Assembly (NCBI GenBank): GCA_963696075.1
Contig: CAVOJD010000006.1
Span: 936,611 to 1,000,610, forward strand
Direction of reading: 5' to 3'
Length of the DNA stretch: 64,000 nucleotides
From: CAJQQK01 sp963696075
GTDB lineage: Bacteria; Pseudomonadota; Alphaproteobacteria; Rhizobiales; Hyphomicrobiaceae
A program made the position numbers and the translations under genes. Below are positions 9,233-17,425 of the stretch, piece after piece. Positions within the stretch are counted from its first letter, which is position 1. Every line of letters starts with the position of its first letter. The notes beneath the pieces were generated by a model. The model was given only the letters and a program-made list of their open reading frames with translations, was not told where the DNA came from and made no database searches.

Positions 9233-10237
9233 TCAGGGCTTGCGCCCGACCACACGGTCAAGCGATCCGGGAATGAATTCCACCAGTTCGACGTCACGAA
9301 AGCCGGCCGCCTCGAAATACCCGATCACGTCGCCCTGCGAATGGGCGAGACCCTTGCTGTTCGAAATCGCCTGCCCAAGGCCCCAGTACGCCGGCCCCCA
9401 CGGTCCCGTCCGCTGATCGTTCGTCATCTCGCCGATCAGGTGCATTTCGCCACCCGGCAACAGCGCATCGAAGGCCTTGGCGATGACCGCAGCAATCGTC
9501 GCGCGGTCATACATCGGCAGGTTCGAGGCCATGATCGCAACGTCGCAGTCGCCGGGAAACGGGTCCGCCGTGAAGTCGCAGGACTGGGCCTTGATGCGTT
9601 CATCAACGCCGGCTTCGGAGAGAAATTCGCGCGCGACCTCGCACACCACCGGAAGATCGAGGACGACCCCCTGGATGTGGGAATGCTGATTGGCGGCAGC
9701 AATCAGGTAGGCCCCCGAGCCACCGCCGATATCCATGATCTTGGCGCGCCCGGACAGGTCGACATGGCGCACGAACCGCCGCCCCGCGCCAAGCCCGATC
9801 GAGAAGGTTGAGCGGTGATAGCGCCTGGCATCTTCGAGTGTGAGCGTGTCGATCGTGCCGAGGTCCCTGAGGTCATGGACCTTGAGATGTTCCGAAAGCC
9901 GTCCCCATTCGTTCCACTGCGGCTTTGTAAATGTGATCCACGGCCCCATGAAGGACGCCTTGCCGTCGACCAGAAAGCGCTCGGTATCTTCGGCATTCTT
10001 GAGGCGTCCGCCCTCGACATCGACCAGACCGGCCGCACAAAGCAGCACGATCAGGCGTTCCGCGTTGATGGGATGCAGGTCGAGCTTGTCGGCAACCTCC
10101 GCGAACGTGCCCGCGCCGTCGCTGATCGCGGTGAAGACGCCGAGTTCAACGGCCGCCATCAGCGCCGCGGATTGGCCGTAGGATTGCGCGATGTTCTGCA
10201 GCCGCACCGTCGTGACTCGGTTGGCTTTTGGATGCAT
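9233..10237 (-). CDS. SAM-dependent O-methyltransferase (dimerisation + class I domain)
   Basis: A 334-aa protein with an N-terminal winged-helix dimerisation domain (residues about 15-90, with SAALMAAVELGVF and the LDLHPINAERLIVLLCAAGLV helix-turn region). A class I SAM-binding domain follows, with motif I at IMDIGGGSGAYLI (about residue 170). This is the hydroxyindole/hydroxyneurobactin O-methyltransferase (acetylserotonin-methyltransferase-like) architecture. It methylates a small hydroxylated molecule, not identifiable from sequence. It is the only minus-strand gene in the first 17 kb and is divergent from the cyclase gene, so it is probably regulated separately. The ribosome site before the ATG is weak. 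Confidence 0.85.
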   Translation of the reverse strand: MHPKANRVTTVRLQNIAQSYGQSAALMAAVELGVFTAISDGAGTFAEVADKLDLHPINAERLIVLLCAAGLVDVEGGRLKNAEDTERFLVDGKASFMGPWITFTKPQWNEWGRLSEHLKVHDLRDLGTIDTLTLEDARRYHRSTFSIGLGAGRRFVRHVDLSGRAKIMDIGGGSGAYLIAAANQHSHIQGVVLDLPVVCEVAREFLSEAGVDERIKAQSCDFTADPFPGDCDVAIMASNLPMYDRATIAAVIAKAFDALLPGGEMHLIGEMTNDQRTGPWGPAYWGLGQAISNSKGLAHSQGDVIGYFEAAGFRDVELVEFIPGSLDRVVGRKP

Positions 10238-10423
10238 CGTTGCTCATGGGCTTGCCTTTCAACGGGCCGCCACAAGGCAGCCGGTGCCACGATCGCGGTC
10301 CGCGCCGCGAAAATCACCACGATGCTAGGACACCCGCCCCGGCGTTGGCTAGGTTGAACGATGTCGTATCACGCCTGTGACGACCGATACCCGCATTTCG
10401 ATCCTGAGGAGGCGAGCCGCTCG

Positions 10424-11326
10424 ATGACCAACTGCATTCATGATCACAGTCGCTGGGGCAAAGGCGACCAGCTTGGCGCCGCCCACCTTCTGACACCGGA
10501 TGTTACGTTGCGCGCCATGCGGCGTGTGAGCCAGGGCGAGATCATCGACCTCAGCCACGTCATCGAGAACGGCGCCCCGCGCATGGCGCCGAACCAGTCG
10601 CCCTATCACATGCAGATCGGCCCGACGTCCGCCGGCAGCATCCGCCGCCGCCGGGCGATGGGGGCTGGCAACGATGCCGGCACCAACCTCGAGCGCATCG
10701 AGATGACGACGCATGTCGGCACCCACATCGACGCGCTCGGCCATTGCTCGATCGGCGACCAGCTCTACGGCGGCTATCGCGCGTCGGAAACCGTCGACGA
10801 CTTCGGCCTCACTCACCTCGGCATCGAGCACATGCCCCCGATCGTCACCCGCGGCGTCCTGATCGACGTCTCCCGCGCCGATGGCGGAGAGTTCCTCGAA
10901 GCCGGCCGCGCCGTCACGGTTGCCGATCTCGAAAAGGCCCTCGCTGCTTCGAAGACCACGATCGAGCCCGGCGATGTCGTGTGCATCAACACCGGCTGGG
11001 GCCGCTTTTTCATGTCCGACAATACGCGTTATCTCGCCGGCGAGCCCGGCATCGACGTCGATGCCGCCCGCTGGCTCACCGCCCAGGATTGCGTCGCCAT
11101 CGCAGCCGACAACATGGCCCTTGAGGTCTTGCCCGGCACCGATCACCCCGAGGTCGTCATGCCCGTCCACCAGCACTGCCTCGCCGAGGCCGGCGTCCAC
11201 ATCATCGAGAACCTGGTCATGGACGATCTCGTCAACCGCGAGATCAACACCTTCTGCTTCATGCTCTCGGCCGTGAAATTCAAGGGCGCGACGGGTTGTC
11301 CCGTGCGCCCGATCGCAATCATTTGA
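10424..11326 (+). CDS. Cyclase family metal-dependent hydrolase (kynurenine formamidase-like)
   Basis: A 300-aa member of the cyclase/formamidase fold. The metal-binding signature HxGTHxDxxxH is complete: H97, H101, D103 and H107 (THVGTHIDALGHCS). Relatives include kynurenine formamidase, isatin hydrolase and polyketide cyclases, and they hydrolyse amides or lactams with Mn or Zn. I start it at the ATG at 10424 because GAGGAGG sits 8-9 bp upstream; an in-frame ATG at 10361 has no such site. Among hydantoin/lactam enzymes, ring opening or N-formyl removal is the natural guess. The exact substrate is inference. Confidence 0.86.
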   Translation: MTNCIHDHSRWGKGDQLGAAHLLTPDVTLRAMRRVSQGEIIDLSHVIENGAPRMAPNQSPYHMQIGPTSAGSIRRRRAMGAGNDAGTNLERIEMTTHVGTHIDALGHCSIGDQLYGGYRASETVDDFGLTHLGIEHMPPIVTRGVLIDVSRADGGEFLEAGRAVTVADLEKALAASKTTIEPGDVVCINTGWGRFFMSDNTRYLAGEPGIDVDAARWLTAQDCVAIAADNMALEVLPGTDHPEVVMPVHQHCLAEAGVHIIENLVMDDLVNREINTFCFMLSAVKFKGATGCPVRPIAII

Positions 11327-11433
11327 CGATCGCTGCCAATCTCCCTCAGATGACGTATATCAAACCGGTTGGCGGCCGCGCGACATATGATCGGTGTCGC
11401 CAGCCGGCGGCCGATTGAGTGAGGAGAAGGGCA

Positions 11434-11811
11434 GTGCTCCAGATTGCGACGGAAAAGGTTCAATACATCATGACCCTCGCTCGCGACTTCGACGCGAAGG
11501 TCGCGCCGTGGGAATCCAGCGAGGAACGCGAAGACGACATCGAGGCAATCCTCGAGGATAGCCCGAACGACCCCTATGCAGCCCAGCTCAAGACCTTCAT
11601 CGACGAGCTCAACGTCGATGAGCAGGTCTCGCTTGTCGCGCTGATGTGGATCGGTCGTGGCACCTATGAGCCCGACGACCTCGAAGAGGCGATGTCGACC
11701 GCCCGCAGCGAGCGCGTCAACGCCACCTCCGCGTATCTCCTCGGCGTGCCACTGCTCTCTGATTATCTTGCCGACGGCCTTGAGAAGCTCGGCATCACGT
11801 ACGAGGACTAG
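11434..11811 (+). CDS. DUF3775 domain protein
   Basis: Small acidic protein (about 125 aa) matching the DUF3775 family: an N-terminal ATEKVQYIMTLARDFDAKV helix, the middle DELNVDEQVSLVALMWIGRG and the C-terminal helix TSAYLLGVPLLSDYLADGLE. The likely start is GTG 11434, just behind AGGAGAAGG; GTG 11419 in the same frame would put the ribosome site inside the gene. No signal peptide, transmembrane segment or catalytic motif is seen, so it should be cytosolic. Function of the family is unknown to me. It lies between the cyclase and the ureohydrolase gene, about 50 bp from the latter, and may be co-transcribed. Confidence 0.75.
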   Translation: MLQIATEKVQYIMTLARDFDAKVAPWESSEEREDDIEAILEDSPNDPYAAQLKTFIDELNVDEQVSLVALMWIGRGTYEPDDLEEAMSTARSERVNATSAYLLGVPLLSDYLADGLEKLGITYED

Positions 11812-11864
11812 TCCATCGTCGCGGGGCAAGGATGGCCAGGGTGCCGGCACAACGGAGAGTGGAT

Positions 11865-12770
11865 ATGGAAACGTTTCTGGGGCTCGCGAAAGTGGACATG
11901 GGGGATGTCACACCCGGCTCGATCGTTATCCTCGGCGCGCCCGAGGCGACCCCCTACGAGGCCGGCAAGCCCAGCCATGCCGGCGGCGCGCCCTGGGCGT
12001 TGCGGGCGGCCAGCGAACGCTATGCCGGCTGGCACACGCACCACGACTTCGACACTGGCGCGCCGCTCATTCCCCCTGGCGCGACGATCGTCGATGCCGG
12101 CGACCTTGCCGGCGACCCCAAGACGCCCGCTGAGAACCGCGATGCCATCGAGGCAGCCGTCAAGACCATCCTGGCAGCCGGCGCCACGCCCCTTGTCATC
12201 GGCGGCGATGATTCCGTGCCCATCCCGGTGATGAACGCCTACCGCGACCACGGCCCGATCTGGGTCGTCCAGATCGACGCCCACATCGATTGGCGTGATG
12301 AACGCTTCGGTGAACCGCTCGGCTGGTCGAGCCCGATGCGCCGCGCCTCCGAGATGGATTGGGTTGACGGGATCATACAACTTGGCATTCGCGGTGTCGG
12401 CAGCGCCATGCCGCAGGAAGTTGCCGTCGCCCGCGACTGGGGCGCGACACTCGTCACCGCGCGTGAAATCCACCGTCAGGGTGTCGCAGCCGCGCTTGCC
12501 GTGATCCCGGCTGGCGCCCGCGTCTTCATCACCCTCGACTGCGACGGCCTCGACCCCGCCGTCATGCCAGCCGTCGCAGCCCGCGTTCCAGGCGGCCTCA
12601 GCTATTGGCATATCATGGATATTTTCGATGGTCTTTCCGCCGCACACCCGATTGTCGGCTGCGATATCGTCGAGTTCGACCCCGATCGCGACATCGATGG
12701 CATCGGCGCGCTGACAGGCGTTCGCCTGATCGCCACCGCGGCCGCCGCAATGGCGCGCTCGCCTGGTTAA
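11865..12770 (+). CDS. Agmatinase/arginase-family ureohydrolase with altered metal motif
   Basis: A 301-aa ureohydrolase-fold protein. Motif 2, DAHIDW, and motif 3, TLDCDGLDP, carry the expected Mn ligands. Motif 1 reads GGDDS (residues 113-117) instead of GGDHS, so Asp116 replaces the usual Mn-ligand histidine. Family members cleave a C-N bond in agmatine, arginine, guanidinobutyrate or formimidoyl-glutamate, releasing urea or formamide. The altered ligand may mean changed metal use or substrate, so I do not call it SpeB. The start at ATG 11865 is supported by CGGAGAG about 7 bp upstream; ATG 11832 is an in-frame alternative without that site. It lies between hydantoin-type genes and a TAXI transporter. 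Confidence 0.84.
   Translation: METFLGLAKVDMGDVTPGSIVILGAPEATPYEAGKPSHAGGAPWALRAASERYAGWHTHHDFDTGAPLIPPGATIVDAGDLAGDPKTPAENRDAIEAAVKTILAAGATPLVIGGDDSVPIPVMNAYRDHGPIWVVQIDAHIDWRDERFGEPLGWSSPMRRASEMDWVDGIIQLGIRGVGSAMPQEVAVARDWGATLVTAREIHRQGVAAALAVIPAGARVFITLDCDGLDPAVMPAVAARVPGGLSYWHIMDIFDGLSAAHPIVGCDIVEFDPDRDIDGIGALTGVRLIATAAAAMARSPG
11867..11878. promoter_or_regulatory. Palindrome GGAAACGTTTCT, copy 1 (possible operator)
   Basis: Perfect 10-bp palindrome GAAACGTTTC with matching flanks, overlapping codons 1-5 of the ureohydrolase gene. The same 12-mer recurs at 12804-12815. A symmetric core with central CG is typical of LacI/GalR-family operators (established knowledge). Binding here is inference, and a site inside a coding start could be coincidence. 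Confidence 0.3.
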
Positions 12771-12803
12771 CGCGGCGCGCTGCGCATTGATAAGGCATTG
12801 TGC

Positions 12804-12815
12804 GGAAACGTTTCT
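12804..12815. promoter_or_regulatory. Palindrome GGAAACGTTTCT, copy 2 (possible LacI-family operator)
   Basis: Identical to the 12-mer at 11867-11878 and located about 100 bp upstream of the TAXI binding-protein gene, where a promoter-proximal operator would sit. The core GAAACGTTTC is a perfect palindrome. No LacI-family regulator gene is in the window. Confidence 0.4.
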
Positions 12816-12916
12816 CAGTTCCGTTGATTGCAGTCTCGGCCTGAAAAGGGCACCATCCCCCCGGCGGTCCCCCACGCGGGTGGCTGCCGTCCGTCGCCAA
12901 ACTGGAGGAAGTACAT

Positions 12917-13921
12917 ATGAGATTTGGATTGAAAACACTTGCAGCAGGCCTGGTCGCGGCTGTCGCGCTGACCGGCGCGCTCGCCACGTCGAACGCGCAG
13001 GAGATGAAGTTCTGGCGCATCGGCACAGGCGGCGCCGGCGGCACCTATTTCCCGATCGGCGGCCTGATCGCCAATGCGATCTCCAACCCGCCCGGCTCGC
13101 GCCCGTGTGACAAGGGCGGCAGCTGCGGCGTGCCAGGTCTCGTCGCCATCGCCGTGTCGACGAACGCATCCGTTGCCAACGTCAACGCCATTCACGCCGG
13201 TCAGCTTGATGCCGGTCTCGCCGGCGCCCAGAGCGTCGTGCAGGGCTACAAGGGCGAAGGCAAATTCACCGGCAACAAGAAGGACAACATCCGCGCCATC
13301 GCCAACCTCTATCCTGAGGACATGCACCTCGTCCTGCCCAAGGGCCAGAACATCGCGAGCCTCAAGGAACTTGAAGGCAAGCGCGTCGGCGTCGCAGCCG
13401 CCGGCTCCGGCACTCAGGTTTCGGTGCGCATGATCCTGAACCACTACGGCATCAAGGCGCAGGAATTCGAACTGGGTCTCTCGCAGTCGACCCAGCGTCT
13501 CGCCGACGGCCAGCTTGACGCCTTCTTCTATGCCGGCGGCACGCCGTTCGCAGCCCTCATCCAGCTTGGCTCGACCAAAGGCTTCGAGCTCTACAAGTTC
13601 ACGGAAGAGGAGCGCAAAGCCATCAACGGTATCATTCCCTACTATCTCGAATCGGACATCCCTGCCGGCACCTATGAGAACATCACCTACGATGTCCCGA
13701 CCGTTGCCGTGAACGGCCAGCTCATCACGTCAGCCGCTCAGCCCGAAGAGCTCGTCTACGAGATCACCAAGGCGCTGTGGAACGACAACACCCGTAAGCT
13801 GCTCGACAAGGGCCACGCCAAGGGCAAGGTGATCACCAAGGAAAACGCCCTCAAGGGCATCCTGATCCCGCTGCACCCGGGTGCCGAGAAGTTCTACAAG
13901 GAAGCCGGTCTGCTCAAATAA
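12917..13921 (+). CDS. TAXI-family TRAP transporter solute-binding protein
   Basis: A 334-aa periplasmic binding protein with an N-terminal Sec signal (LAAGLVAAVALTGALATSNAQ, cleavage near residue 28). The TAXI hallmark GTGGAGGTYFPIGG follows directly after the signal. C-terminal features such as ITKALWNDN and HPGAEKFYKEAGL are typical. It captures a carboxylate or amino-acid-like ligand for the fused TRAP permease downstream. The ATG follows a strong CTGGAGGAAG site. A stable hairpin with a T-tract separates it from the permease, the usual way to make more binding protein than permease. The nearby D-amino-acid dehydrogenase and hydantoinases suggest an amino-acid-derived ligand (inference). 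Confidence 0.93.
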   Translation: MRFGLKTLAAGLVAAVALTGALATSNAQEMKFWRIGTGGAGGTYFPIGGLIANAISNPPGSRPCDKGGSCGVPGLVAIAVSTNASVANVNAIHAGQLDAGLAGAQSVVQGYKGEGKFTGNKKDNIRAIANLYPEDMHLVLPKGQNIASLKELEGKRVGVAAAGSGTQVSVRMILNHYGIKAQEFELGLSQSTQRLADGQLDAFFYAGGTPFAALIQLGSTKGFELYKFTEEERKAINGIIPYYLESDIPAGTYENITYDVPTVAVNGQLITSAAQPEELVYEITKALWNDNTRKLLDKGHAKGKVITKENALKGILIPLHPGAEKFYKEAGLLK

Positions 13922-13935
13922 CCGAGCGGCTGTTG

Positions 13936-13969
13936 TGCGACGGGGCTCCGGTCCCGTCGCAATCTTTTT
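13936..13969 (+). terminator. Intrinsic terminator/attenuator between binding protein and permease
   Basis: Nine-base arms TGCGACGGG (13936-13944) and CCCGTCGCA (13953-13961) pair perfectly around an 8-nt loop, followed by ATCTTTTT. It sits 15 bp after the binding-protein stop and before the permease start. It probably ends most transcripts after the binding protein while some read through. Confidence 0.8.
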
Positions 13970-14005
13970 GCGCCTTTCCGACCATCGAAAATAGTTTGGA
14001 CCACC

Positions 14006-16111
14006 ATGGCTGAATTCGACGTCAAAGCCGCCGAGGAGCTCGAACGCAAATACGACAGCGGGCTTCAGACACGCGCCGTTTGGCCTGCAATGGAATGGTT
14101 CGTTTATCTCTTTTCAATCGTCTTTGCTGCCTACCACTACATCACCGCCGGCATCGGTGTGCCTGTGGACTATTGGCACATGGGCTTTCACATGTCGGGC
14201 GTCATCCTGCTGGTATTCATTCTCTATCCAGCCTTCCGCACGCCCGCGACACGCGAAAACCGCGAGGCCGCCTGGTGGCACATCGCCAACGTGCCGCTGT
14301 GGGATTGGCTCTTCATCATTGTCGGCATCGCAGCCTCCCTCTACATCGGCGTCACCTGGTACGGCCTCGATCTTTCCTTTCTGGGCTTTGACCTGAAACT
14401 CCCCGAACAGGTCATGCGCCAGGGCAATCCCGCACCGATCGACGTCGTCTTCGGCACCGCGCTGATCATCGTCCTCCTGGAAGCGGTGCGCCGCACCCTC
14501 GGCATCATCGTGCCGATCATCATCGCCCTGTTCACCATCTACGCCGTCTTCGGCCCCTGGATGCCGCTCCAGATCCTCCAGCACCCGGGCATCAACTGGG
14601 CGCAGTACATCAACAACATGTACTTCCCTGCTGAAGGCATCTTCGGCGTGACCCTGTGGATCGTCTCGACCGTCGTCTTCCAGTTCGTCCTCTTCGGCGT
14701 CCTCGCGCAGCGCATGGGGCTCGGCCAGTTCTTCGTCGATATCGCAGCCGTCATCGCCGGCCGCTACACCGGCGGTCTCGCCAAGGTCAGCGTCGTCTCC
14801 TCCGCCTTCTTCGGCACCATCTCAGGCTCCTCGATCGCGAACACCGTCTCGACCGGCTCGCTGACGATCCCCAACATGAAGCGCATGGGCTATCCCGCCC
14901 ACCTTGCAGGCGGCGTCGAAGCCGCCTCAAGCGCGGGCGGCCAGATCACGCCGCCGATCATGGGCGCTGCCGCCTTCGTCATGGCCGAGTTTCTCGAGGT
15001 GCCCTATACGACCGTCGTCGTTGCCGCCATCGTGCCGGCCCTGATGCACTACATCGGCGTCCTCTCGATCGTCCACTTCCAGGCCAAGCGCCTCGGACTG
15101 AAGGGCATGCCGGAAAACGAGATACCCCAGCTCTTCCGCGTCCTCGCAAGGGGCTGGCCGACGGTGCTGCCCCTGGCGGTGCTGATCTACGTCCTTTTCT
15201 CAGGCTATTCGCCGAACATGGCCGCCTTCTGGGGCATCACCGTCGCGCTCGCCGTCGGCCTGTTCAACCCGATGCACCGCATCACCATCCGCGATATCCT
15301 CGATGCTGCCGTCCTTGGCACGAAATACGCGCTCGCCGTCGGCGCCGTGTGCGCGGCGATCGGCATCGTCGTCGGCGTCGTCAACTCGACCGGACTCGGA
15401 TTCCGTCTGGGCTTCATGGTGACGAACAGCGCGCGGACGATCGCGGAAGGTATAGTTCCGTTGATCGACTGGTTCCCACTCGCGACCTTCTCCCTCGATA
15501 GCGTCACGTTGCTGGTCTCGCTGATCCTGATCGCGATCACGTGCATTCTGATGGGCGCCGGCCTGCCGACGACCGCGCTCTACATCATGCTGGCGACCGT
15601 GGCTCAACCCGCGCTTGGCAACCTCGGCGTTCCTCCGCTCGCCTCCCACCTGTTCGTGCTCTATTACGGCGTCATCTCCGAGATCACGCCGCCGGTCTGT
15701 GCGTCGGCCTATGCCGCGGCAGGCATCGCGAATGCCAATCCCTTCCGCACCGGCGTCTCCGCCTTCACTCTCGGCATCGCCAAGCTGCTCGTGCCGATGG
15801 TGTTCGTCTATTCGCCAGCGATGCTGATCGTGATCGAGGACCACTTCACGTGGGCTGCCTTCATCTCGACGACGGTAAGCTGCGCCATCGGTGTCTTCAT
15901 GCTCGCAACGACCGTCGCCGGTTATTTCCTGGCGCCGATGCCAGGCGTCGCGCGCGCGGCCATGGCGCTTGCCGGCATCCTCCTCGTCGCCCCGGGCATG
16001 ACCAGTGACATCTACGCAGCCGTCATTGCAGCCCCCGTCGTCATCCAGCAGATTTTCGCCGCCCGCCGCGAAAAAGCAGCCGCCGCGGTGTCGGAAAAGG
16101 TCGAGGCATGA
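14006..16111 (+). CDS. TRAP transporter fused permease (small + large subunits, TAXI type)
   Basis: A 701-aa integral membrane protein joining DctQ-like and DctM-like modules, as is normal for TAXI systems. Hydrophobic segments run through most of the chain. Typical DctM signatures are seen: SSAFFGTISGSSIANTVSTG with TIPNMKRMGY, EAASSAGGQITPPIMGAAAF and GAGLPTTALYIMLA. The last residues (QIFAARREKAAAAVSEK) form a cytoplasmic tail. It would move the ligand of the upstream TAXI protein inward using an ion gradient. It starts 84 bp after the binding-protein stop, beyond the attenuator, and ends 3 bp before the dehydrogenase gene, so the two are one transcript. Confidence 0.93.
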   Translation: MAEFDVKAAEELERKYDSGLQTRAVWPAMEWFVYLFSIVFAAYHYITAGIGVPVDYWHMGFHMSGVILLVFILYPAFRTPATRENREAAWWHIANVPLWDWLFIIVGIAASLYIGVTWYGLDLSFLGFDLKLPEQVMRQGNPAPIDVVFGTALIIVLLEAVRRTLGIIVPIIIALFTIYAVFGPWMPLQILQHPGINWAQYINNMYFPAEGIFGVTLWIVSTVVFQFVLFGVLAQRMGLGQFFVDIAAVIAGRYTGGLAKVSVVSSAFFGTISGSSIANTVSTGSLTIPNMKRMGYPAHLAGGVEAASSAGGQITPPIMGAAAFVMAEFLEVPYTTVVVAAIVPALMHYIGVLSIVHFQAKRLGLKGMPENEIPQLFRVLARGWPTVLPLAVLIYVLFSGYSPNMAAFWGITVALAVGLFNPMHRITIRDILDAAVLGTKYALAVGAVCAAIGIVVGVVNSTGLGFRLGFMVTNSARTIAEGIVPLIDWFPLATFSLDSVTLLVSLILIAITCILMGAGLPTTALYIMLATVAQPALGNLGVPPLASHLFVLYYGVISEITPPVCASAYAAAGIANANPFRTGVSAFTLGIAKLLVPMVFVYSPAMLIVIEDHFTWAAFISTTVSCAIGVFMLATTVAGYFLAPMPGVARAAMALAGILLVAPGMTSDIYAAVIAAPVVIQQIFAARREKAAAAVSEKVEA

Positions 16112-16114
16112 GCC

Positions 16115-17356
16115 ATGGAAAAGAAAAAAGTCACGATCATTGGTTCGGGCGCAGTCGGCATCTCGAGCGCGCTCGCCCTTCTCGAGCTCGGCCATGACGT
16201 CGAACTGATTGACCGCGATCCCCCCGCCTCCGGTGCAAGCCACGGCAACGCCGGCGTCGTCTCGCCCTGGACCTGCGTGCCCCAGTCGATGCCGGGCTTG
16301 TGGAAGCAGGTGCCGAAATGGCTGATGGACCCGGAAGGCCCGCTTGTCGTGCGCTGGTCCTACCTGCCAAAGTTCGCGCCCTGGGCGATCCGCTTCCTGC
16401 GCGCCGGTGACCCCGCCCGCCTGCCCGCCGTCGCCGATGCGATGATGGCGTTGAACCGCCCCAACCTCGACCTCTATCGCCATCACCTCGCCGGCACCGG
16501 CAAGGAAGACCTCATTCGCGATTCCTATTACGTCCACGTCTACCGCAAGAAGTCCTCGATCAACCTCGATGATCTCGGCTGGCGCTTGCGCCGCGAGCGC
16601 GGCGTACCCCTCGAAGTCGTCGCGGGCAGCGACCTGCGCGCTCTCGAACCGGCGCTCTCGCCCGACTACGAGGCAGCCGTCGTCATCAAGGACCAGGGCC
16701 GCTCGCTCGATCCCGGCGCAGTCGGCAAGGCGCTTGCGGAAAAGGCGATGTCGATGGGCGCGACGTTCAAGCAAACCGGCGTGCGCGGTCTCAGCCCCAG
16801 CCCCGAAGGTGGCTGGACAATCGAGACCGACGAAGGGCCCCTCGAACGCGCCGTTGTCGTCGTGGCCGCCGGCGTGTGGTCGGCCCGCCTCCTGAAGCCG
16901 TTGGGATTCAACGTGCCGCTCGAAGCCGAACGCGGTTATCACATGGTCCTCAAGAACCCCGGCGTCGAGGTCAATCACTCGATCATGGACACGGAGAAGA
17001 AATTCGTCGCGAGTTCGATGGCAGCCGGTGTGCGCTGCGCCGGCACGGCCGAATTCGCCGGCATCGATGCGCCGCCTGATTATGCGCGCGCTGAAGTGTT
17101 CAAGCGCCACGCCAAGGCGCTGTTCCCGGACATCAACGTCGATGACGGCGAACCGTGGATGGGCCGCCGCCCCTCATTCCCCGACAGCCTGCCAGCGATC
17201 GGTGAAGTGCCCGGACACGACAACCTGTTCGTTGCTTTCGGCCATTCCCACTACGGCTTCGGCATGGCGCCCCAGACCGGACGCATCGTCGCAAGCCTCG
17301 TCAACGGGACGCCGCCCAACGTCGACCTGGCGCCCTATCGGCTCGACCGCTTCTGA
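16115..17356 (+). CDS. dadA: D-amino-acid dehydrogenase / FAD-dependent oxidoreductase
   Basis: A 413-aa DadA-like flavoprotein. The dinucleotide-binding motif GSGAVGISSALALLELG starts at residue 9, and ERGYHM plus the C-terminal FAD segment (FVAFGHSHYGFGMAPQTGR) match the DAO superfamily. It would oxidatively deaminate D-amino acids to 2-oxo acids at the membrane and pass electrons to quinone. It is tightly coupled to the TRAP permease, which suggests that the imported ligand or its hydrolysis product is a D-amino acid. That fits D-hydantoinase chemistry upstream. Related amine oxidases in the superfamily cannot be ruled out. Confidence 0.87.
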   Translation: MEKKKVTIIGSGAVGISSALALLELGHDVELIDRDPPASGASHGNAGVVSPWTCVPQSMPGLWKQVPKWLMDPEGPLVVRWSYLPKFAPWAIRFLRAGDPARLPAVADAMMALNRPNLDLYRHHLAGTGKEDLIRDSYYVHVYRKKSSINLDDLGWRLRRERGVPLEVVAGSDLRALEPALSPDYEAAVVIKDQGRSLDPGAVGKALAEKAMSMGATFKQTGVRGLSPSPEGGWTIETDEGPLERAVVVVAAGVWSARLLKPLGFNVPLEAERGYHMVLKNPGVEVNHSIMDTEKKFVASSMAAGVRCAGTAEFAGIDAPPDYARAEVFKRHAKALFPDINVDDGEPWMGRRPSFPDSLPAIGEVPGHDNLFVAFGHSHYGFGMAPQTGRIVASLVNGTPPNVDLAPYRLDRF

Positions 17357-17400
17357 TTAGCCACGGGACGACTTGAGTTCCCTTGATCCCGTCACCCGAA

Positions 17401-17425
17401 AATGATCGCTGATGCCGCGATCATT
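17401..17425. terminator. Hairpin between convergent dadA and tctA
   Basis: Arms AATGATCGC (17401-17409) and GCGATCATT (17417-17425) are perfectly complementary with a 7-nt loop, between two converging genes and overlapping the tctA stop. On the minus strand it is followed by TTCGGG, so the T-tract is poor. It may act in both directions or only protect 3' ends. Confidence 0.45.

Noticed and set aside
15200..17110. 636-codon minus-strand frame across the TRAP permease and dadA genes
   Set aside because: Antisense shadow; composition is Arg/Asp/Gly-rich without domains, and both plus genes are secure.
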